DNA from: Olsenella_L sp051876355
GTDB lineage: Bacteria; Actinomycetota; Coriobacteriia; Coriobacteriales; Atopobiaceae
Direction of reading: 5' to 3'
Length of the DNA stretch: 64,000 nucleotides
Assembly: GCA_051876355.1 (NCBI GenBank)
Contig: JBJEHU010000006.1
Location: 62,001 to 126,000, forward strand
The notes below the pieces were generated by a model. It had not been told where the DNA came from. It saw nothing but the letters and a program-made list of their open reading frames with translations, and ran no database searches. A program made the translations under genes and the position numbers. This document shows, one piece after another, positions 60,589-64,000 of the stretch. Each line of letters opens with the position of its first letter. The stretch's first letter is position 1.

Positions 60589-60628
60589 AAAGGCGCCCAG
60601 AAGCGGATGGAAGCTTCTGGGCGCCTTT
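60589..60628. terminator. Bidirectional terminator between proS and the small membrane protein gene
   Basis: A perfect 16-base-pair stem (60589–60604 with 60613–60628), starting with AAA and ending in TTT, lies between convergent genes. The symmetry lets it act on both strands. Confidence 0.85.
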
Positions 60629-60651
60629 GCGTACGTATATCTGAGGCAGAG

Positions 60652-61032
60652 CTACTTCAGGCTCTCCTGATAGACGTTGTTGCCGGCAAGGGCGCCGACA
60701 AGGCCGTCTGCAAGGACGAGGACCGCCAGTACCGGATAGACCACAGAGGGCTGCGGTGCGAACACGCCTACGGCGTAGAGGATGACAGAGACGACGCCGA
60801 GCGCGCATGCCACGACGTAGATTGGGATGATGCCCTTCGTGCGGGACGGCGTATTGGCAGCGCGTGCTCCCTGGAAGCCGGAGATTGCAGACATGAGGCC
60901 GTCGGCCGCAAGGACCCAGAATGCGATGCCGCTTCCAGTGCAGGCGACAACGATACCGACGATTGCAAGGACAAGGCCTGCGAACATGCTTGCAAGGCTC
61001 CAGATCTTCAGGAACTTCTGTTTCTCTGTCAT
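60652..61032 (-). CDS. Small four-helix membrane protein
   Basis: A 126-residue protein with predicted transmembrane helices at about 13–32, 36–56, 68–90 and 97–117 and a short charged N-terminus. GGAGGG lies about ten bases before ATG 61032; a longer frame starting at 61083 is less likely. No enzyme motif is visible. It is transcribed alone and convergent with proS. Functional assignment is not possible from the sequence. Confidence 0.75.
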   Translation of the reverse strand: MTEKQKFLKIWSLASMFAGLVLAIVGIVVACTGSGIAFWVLAADGLMSAISGFQGARAANTPSRTKGIIPIYVVACALGVVSVILYAVGVFAPQPSVVYPVLAVLVLADGLVGALAGNNVYQESLK

Positions 61033-61205
61033 GGCAATGAATCCCTCCGGATGGTTTTGATTCTCTAGGTCCTTGTACCACAAAGGCCAGAGCGTAAGCA
61101 GGGCGGCCCTAAATAGCTCCTGAAGGGCATCCTGAAAAGGGGAGCGGGAGAACGATAGGCACGATATCGAGAAAGCGTGAAGGGCGGACGTTCGAAAAAT
61201 CGTGC

Positions 61206-61233
61206 TTGACCGGAACCGTGCTTCTGTTATAGT
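61206..61233 (+). promoter_or_regulatory. Promoter of tRNA-Ala
   Basis: TTGACC at 61206–61211 and TATAGT at 61228–61233 are 16 bases apart, 17 bases before the tRNA. Confidence 0.8.
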
Positions 61234-61249
61234 AATTCCCGCACCGCAT

Positions 61250-61325
61250 GGGGAATTAGCTCAGTTGGGAGAGCGCATGACTGGCAGTCATGAGGTCAGG
61301 GGTTCGAATCCCCTATTCTCCACCA
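61250..61325 (+). tRNA. tRNA-Ala (anticodon GGC)
   Basis: A 76-base tRNA with encoded CCA. Acceptor arms GGGGAAT and ATTCTCC pair with one G-U. Anticodon loop CTGGCAG gives GGC. The T-loop is GGTTCGAATCC. Confidence 0.96.
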
Positions 61326-61335
61326 TGATTACTCC

Positions 61336-61363
61336 GCAGGCCACGTCGTGGCCTGCTTGCTTT
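61336..61363 (+). terminator. Terminator after tRNA-Ala
   Basis: GCAGGCCAC (61336–61344) pairs with GTGGCCTGC (61348–61356) around a 3-base loop, followed by TTGCTTT. It ends this tRNA transcript before the next tRNA. Confidence 0.85.
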
Positions 61364-61427
61364 GGGAGTGCAGTGAGGCTTTTCCTGATAGACGGGGATG
61401 GCGTAATCTGCTAACATACTCCCGCAC

Positions 61428-61502
61428 GGGCGATTGGCTCAGGGGTAGAGCACTTCCTTCACACGGAAGGGGTCGCTGGTTCGAATCCAGCATCGCCCAC
61501 CA
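61428..61502 (+). tRNA. tRNA-Val (anticodon CAC)
   Basis: A 75-base tRNA with encoded CCA. Acceptor arms GGGCGAT and ATCGCCC pair perfectly. Anticodon loop TTCACAC gives CAC, reading GTG codons. Confidence 0.96.
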
Positions 61503-61512
61503 GGCATATGAG

Positions 61513-61540
61513 GGCGGCGGCTCAGGCCGTCGCCTTTTTT
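61513..61540 (+). terminator. Terminator after tRNA-Val
   Basis: A 9-base-pair stem (61513–61521 with 61526–61534, one G-T) has a TCAG loop and a TTTTTT tail. Confidence 0.93.
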
Positions 61541-61547
61541 CATGAAA

Positions 61548-61623
61548 GGGCTCATGGCGCAACGGTTAGCGCAGGGGACTCATAATCCCTGGGTTGCAGG
61601 TTCGAATCCTGCTGGGCCCACCA
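61548..61623 (+). tRNA. tRNA with CAT anticodon (elongator Met, or Ile2)
   Basis: A 76-base tRNA with encoded CCA; acceptor arms GGGCTCA and TGGGCCC pair with one G-U. Anticodon loop CTCATAA gives CAT. It lacks the initiator features (three G-C pairs at the anticodon stem base and an unpaired first base), so it is not the initiator. Elongator Met and lysidine-modified Ile2 cannot be told apart here. Confidence 0.9.
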
Positions 61624-61630
61624 GACATTC

Positions 61631-61660
61631 GAGGCCGGCAGCTCGCTGCTGGCCTCTTTT
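61631..61660 (+). terminator. Terminator after tRNA-CAT
   Basis: GAGGCCGGCAGC (61631–61642) pairs with GCTGCTGGCCTC (61645–61656), one G-U pair, followed by TTTT. The two-base gap means the innermost pairs must open to form the loop. Confidence 0.85.
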
Positions 61661-61679
61661 CGTCGGAAGGAAGACGCCC

Positions 61680-62480
61680 ATGTTCGGATTCCTCAGGAAG
61701 CGCAGCAAGGATAGCGGCAATGCGTCGAATGACGCAGATGCACATCGGCTTGATGGCAAGACATCGATCTTCAATCTCCGCGAGCTTGCAGGATATCCTG
61801 GAGAGGATGGGCCGACGCTTCCTCATCGGTTCCTCCGCTCAGGCGCGCTCGATGCAGCGACAGAGGCCGACTGCGCCTTCCTCAAGGGATATGGCGTGCG
61901 TCGTGTCGTCGATCTGAGGGGTACGGCCGAGCTCGCGCATGGAGATGGGCTTCTTGCGCAGGATCCCGACATCGCCTGGATCAACGTGCCGCTCTTCGAC
62001 TACAACATGAGCGATCCCTATCTCATGCCCCGTACGGGCCAGGCGGGATATCTCGCAGAGAGCTACTGCACGATACTTGCGAACAAGCCTGCCGTGAAGG
62101 AGATCTTCGAGTTCTTCGCTGAGGCAGCAGAGGACGAGTGCATCCTCTTCCACTGTGCAGCAGGCATGGACCGGACGGGCGTCACGTCGATGCTCCTTCT
62201 GGGCCTCGCCGGTGTCGACCGCGATCATATCATCTGCGACTACTCCTATTCCTTCGGCGGCGAGCGCGAGGTCGACAAGGCGGTCATGTCCGGAAAGCCG
62301 CCTGAGAAGATGCGGGTGCGTCCGGAGCTCAAGAACCGCATCAAGGCCATATCCGAGACGTGGGACCTGCTCATTGCCGGCTATGGCTCGGCTGACACCT
62401 ATCTCGACTCCTGCGGCATCATGCCCGAGACGAGGCGGGCTGTGCGCGAGCATCTCCTGGGCCCTGACGCAATCGCATAG
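61680..62480 (+). CDS. Tyrosine-protein phosphatase (MptpB-like)
   Basis: A 266-residue phosphatase with HCAAGMDRTG at 158–167, giving Cys159 and Arg165 of the CxxxxxR loop. NLRELAGYP near 32–40 and RFLRSGAL and VVDLRG near 50–81 match the bacterial family that includes mycobacterial PtpB, with possible dual Tyr and phosphoinositide activity. ATG 61680 has GGAAGGA upstream; a longer frame reading through the tRNA is rejected. No signal peptide was seen. Substrate is unknown. Confidence 0.88.
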   Translation: MFGFLRKRSKDSGNASNDADAHRLDGKTSIFNLRELAGYPGEDGPTLPHRFLRSGALDAATEADCAFLKGYGVRRVVDLRGTAELAHGDGLLAQDPDIAWINVPLFDYNMSDPYLMPRTGQAGYLAESYCTILANKPAVKEIFEFFAEAAEDECILFHCAAGMDRTGVTSMLLLGLAGVDRDHIICDYSYSFGGEREVDKAVMSGKPPEKMRVRPELKNRIKAISETWDLLIAGYGSADTYLDSCGIMPETRRAVREHLLGPDAIA

Positions 62481-62586
62481 GGCTGCAGCTTCTGACGGCT
62501 TCCCTGTACTTCACGTGGCGTTTTCGCAGATGCGTGCTCCGTACCCTATACTCATGGGATGAGGAACCGTCCGGAAAGGGGACGCT

Positions 62587-62967
62587 ATGGCAGAAAGCGA
62601 AGATCCGAAGCAGCTCTTCGGCATGTACGTGGCACATGTCGGCATCAATGCCTCGACCGACGAGGAGGCCGAGGCCATCGTGAAGGAGTTCTCCGACCTC
62701 ATGGGGCTTGCACGCGAGGTCTTCTCGCCGGCAAGCGTCTTTGCAAGCAACCTGATCGAGGTCATGCGTCCCGGCCGCGGCCGTGGCACGAAGGGCCATA
62801 TCGGCTTCCATGTGGATGACATCGACGCGGCAGAGAAATGGTTCAAGGCGCGCGGCTTCGAGATCAACGAGGATTCCCGCGTGAAGAATCCGGACGGCTC
62901 GACGTACCTCGTGTATTTCAAGCATGAGATCGCTGGATTCGCGATCCATCTGACCGTTCAGAAGTAG
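62587..62967 (+). CDS. Stand-alone VOC (glyoxalase-like) protein
   Basis: A 126-residue VOC-fold protein. VAHVGINASTDEEAEAI opens one beta-alpha-beta unit and GHIGFHVDDIDAAEKWF the second, with EIAGFAIHL at the end. From memory of the family, this resembles the C-terminal VOC-like domain fused to some KDPG/KHG aldolases, here without the aldolase. Metal ligands would be His17, Glu and His residues, but the sites cannot be fixed by eye. AAAGGGG precedes the ATG. It lies 12 bases before an ABC-F gene. Confidence 0.75.
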   Translation: MAESEDPKQLFGMYVAHVGINASTDEEAEAIVKEFSDLMGLAREVFSPASVFASNLIEVMRPGRGRGTKGHIGFHVDDIDAAEKWFKARGFEINEDSRVKNPDGSTYLVYFKHEIAGFAIHLTVQK

Positions 62968-62979
62968 GAGTCCTTTCAC

Positions 62980-64000
62980 GTGATAGTTCTTGCGGACAAG
63001 ATCACAAAGTCATTCGGCGGCCGCGTTCTCTACGCGGCCGCTACATTGCAGCTCAATGCCGGAGAGCGCTGGGCGCTTGTCGGCCCGAACGGAGCAGGCA
63101 AGACCACGTTCCTGAAGATCCTCATGGGCCTCGAGACGCCCGACGAAGGAACGGTCTCCTTCGCGAAGGATACGACGGTCGGCTACCTCGAGCAGGAGAC
63201 GAAGATCTCCGGCACGAAGACGGCACTCCAGGAGGTCATCGATTCCGCCACGGAGATACGCCGCTGGGAGAAGCGTGTCCACGAGCTCGAGAAGGAGATC
63301 TCGTATACGCCCGAGGGCCCCGCGCTCGACCACATGCTCGAGGACTACTCCCATGCCCAGGAGCGCTTCGAGCACCTTGGAGGCTATGAGCTCGATGCCC
63401 GTGCACGCCAGATTCTTGCCGGCCTCGGCTTCCCGGTCGAGGACTTCGACAAGCCTGCCGTCGACTTCTCGGGCGGCTGGCAGATGCGCATCGCGCTCTC
63501 GAAGCTCCTTCTCCGCCATCCCGATCTTTTGCTCCTCGACGAGCCGACGAACCACCTCGACCTCGAGAGCGTCCAGTGGCTCGAGCATTTCATCTCGTCG
63601 TATGACGGAGCGGTGCTCATCGTCTCGCATGACCGCTCGTTCATGGATGCGTGCGTGAGCCATGTGGCCTCGATCGAGAACCGCAAGATCCAGACGTATG
63701 TCGGCAACTACGATTCCTATCTCAAGCAGCGCGAGGACAACCTCGAGCAGATGCGCGCGAAGCGTGCGGCGCAGGAGCGCGAGATAGCCCATATGCAGGT
63801 CTTCGTCGACAAGTTCCGCTACAAGCCGACAAAGGCAGCCCAGGCACAGGAGCGCATGAAGCGCATCGAGGAGATCAAGAAGGAGCTCGTGATCCTGCCG
63901 GAAGGCACGAAGCAGGTCCACTTCTCGTTTCCCGATCCTCCGCGCACGGGCGACACCGTAATCAGCCTCAAGGATGTCGCGAAGTCGTTCGGCGACAACC
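62980..64000 (+). CDS. ABC-F family ATPase (partial, runs off right edge)
   Basis: 340 codons from GTG 62980, with AGGAG eight bases upstream, open to the window end. The first ATPase domain has Walker A GPNGAGKTT (35–43), signature FSGGWQMR (163–170), Walker B LLLLDEPTNHLD (183–194) and the switch SHDRS. The inter-domain linker (about 250–305, FRYKPTKAAQAQERMKRIEE) is the ABC-F P-site tRNA-interaction motif, and the second ATPase domain begins near residue 328. There are no transmembrane segments, so it is a ribosome-acting translation factor, possibly antibiotic-protective, rather than a transporter. Confidence 0.93.
   Translation, partial: MIVLADKITKSFGGRVLYAAATLQLNAGERWALVGPNGAGKTTFLKILMGLETPDEGTVSFAKDTTVGYLEQETKISGTKTALQEVIDSATEIRRWEKRVHELEKEISYTPEGPALDHMLEDYSHAQERFEHLGGYELDARARQILAGLGFPVEDFDKPAVDFSGGWQMRIALSKLLLRHPDLLLLDEPTNHLDLESVQWLEHFISSYDGAVLIVSHDRSFMDACVSHVASIENRKIQTYVGNYDSYLKQREDNLEQMRAKRAAQEREIAHMQVFVDKFRYKPTKAAQAQERMKRIEEIKKELVILPEGTKQVHFSFPDPPRTGDTVISLKDVAKSFGDN

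Noticed and set aside
1..64000. CRISPR arrays, insertion sequences and replication origin
   Set aside because: No regularly spaced repeats, transposase-like frames with terminal repeats, or DnaA-box clusters were noticed.

Overview
The window is gene-dense, high-GC bacterial chromosome, almost entirely housekeeping genes, with one short phage-derived island. Gene content (mreBCD–mrdA–rodA, PPDK, trmFO in an rnhB–dprA–trmFO–xer block, dxr/ispG isoprenoid genes, glyQ/glyS, frequent GTG and TTG starts behind strong GGAGG sites) suggests an anaerobic, rod-forming actinomycete of the class Coriobacteriia (Olsenella/Atopobium/Collinsella-like). That placement is inference from gene order and protein character, not a search result.

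Layout. 1–8764 (minus): a tight aromatic amino acid operon read right to left: a DAHP-synthase-family protein, tyrA, aroB, aroA, aroC, pheA, a fused aroE–aroK, and, after a 141-base gap, a PTS EIIB-like domain fused to type II dehydroquinase that runs off the left edge. It encodes every step from DAHP to chorismate plus the prephenate branch, but its first enzyme has lost two of four metal ligands and the KPRT motif. 8910–11447: tRNA-Arg(CCG) followed by a decayed prophage fragment (gp10-like protein, small ORF, Mu-F/SPP1-gp7-like head protein with a C-terminal JAMM-like domain). 11940–16992: CtpE-like P-type ATPase overlapping an aconitase. 17063–27150: zinc-ribbon membrane protein, cyclophilin, TPR membrane protein, then the rod-shape/elongasome cluster mreB, mreC, mreD, PBP2, rodA and a DUF697-like protein.

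27297–32365: rplU–rpmA, then obgE–proB–nadD–yqeK–rsfS. 32360–35581 (minus): response regulator, histidine kinase and DNA polymerase IV in one tight operon. 35741–41322: rpsP–khpA–rimM–trmD–lepB, then glyQ–glyS. 41414–44749: a PPDK regulatory protein reduced to its N-terminal half, then ppdK behind a leader with a palindrome and a strong hairpin. 44851–49970: rplS, rnhB, a YraN-like protein lacking the nuclease lysine, dprA, trmFO, xerC. 50069–60567: rpsB–tsf, pyrH–frr–uppS–cdsA–dxr–rseP–ispG, proS. 60652–64000: small membrane protein, three tRNAs each with its own terminator, a tyrosine phosphatase, a stand-alone VOC domain, and the start of an ABC-F ATPase running off the right edge.

The most notable points are the EIIB–AroQ fusion, the DAHP synthase with a rewritten active site, the half-length PDRP next to ppdK, the S2P protease with a helix-turn-helix-like insertion, and the phage remnant abutting tRNA-Arg. 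No CRISPR array, IS element, rRNA or replication origin was seen.
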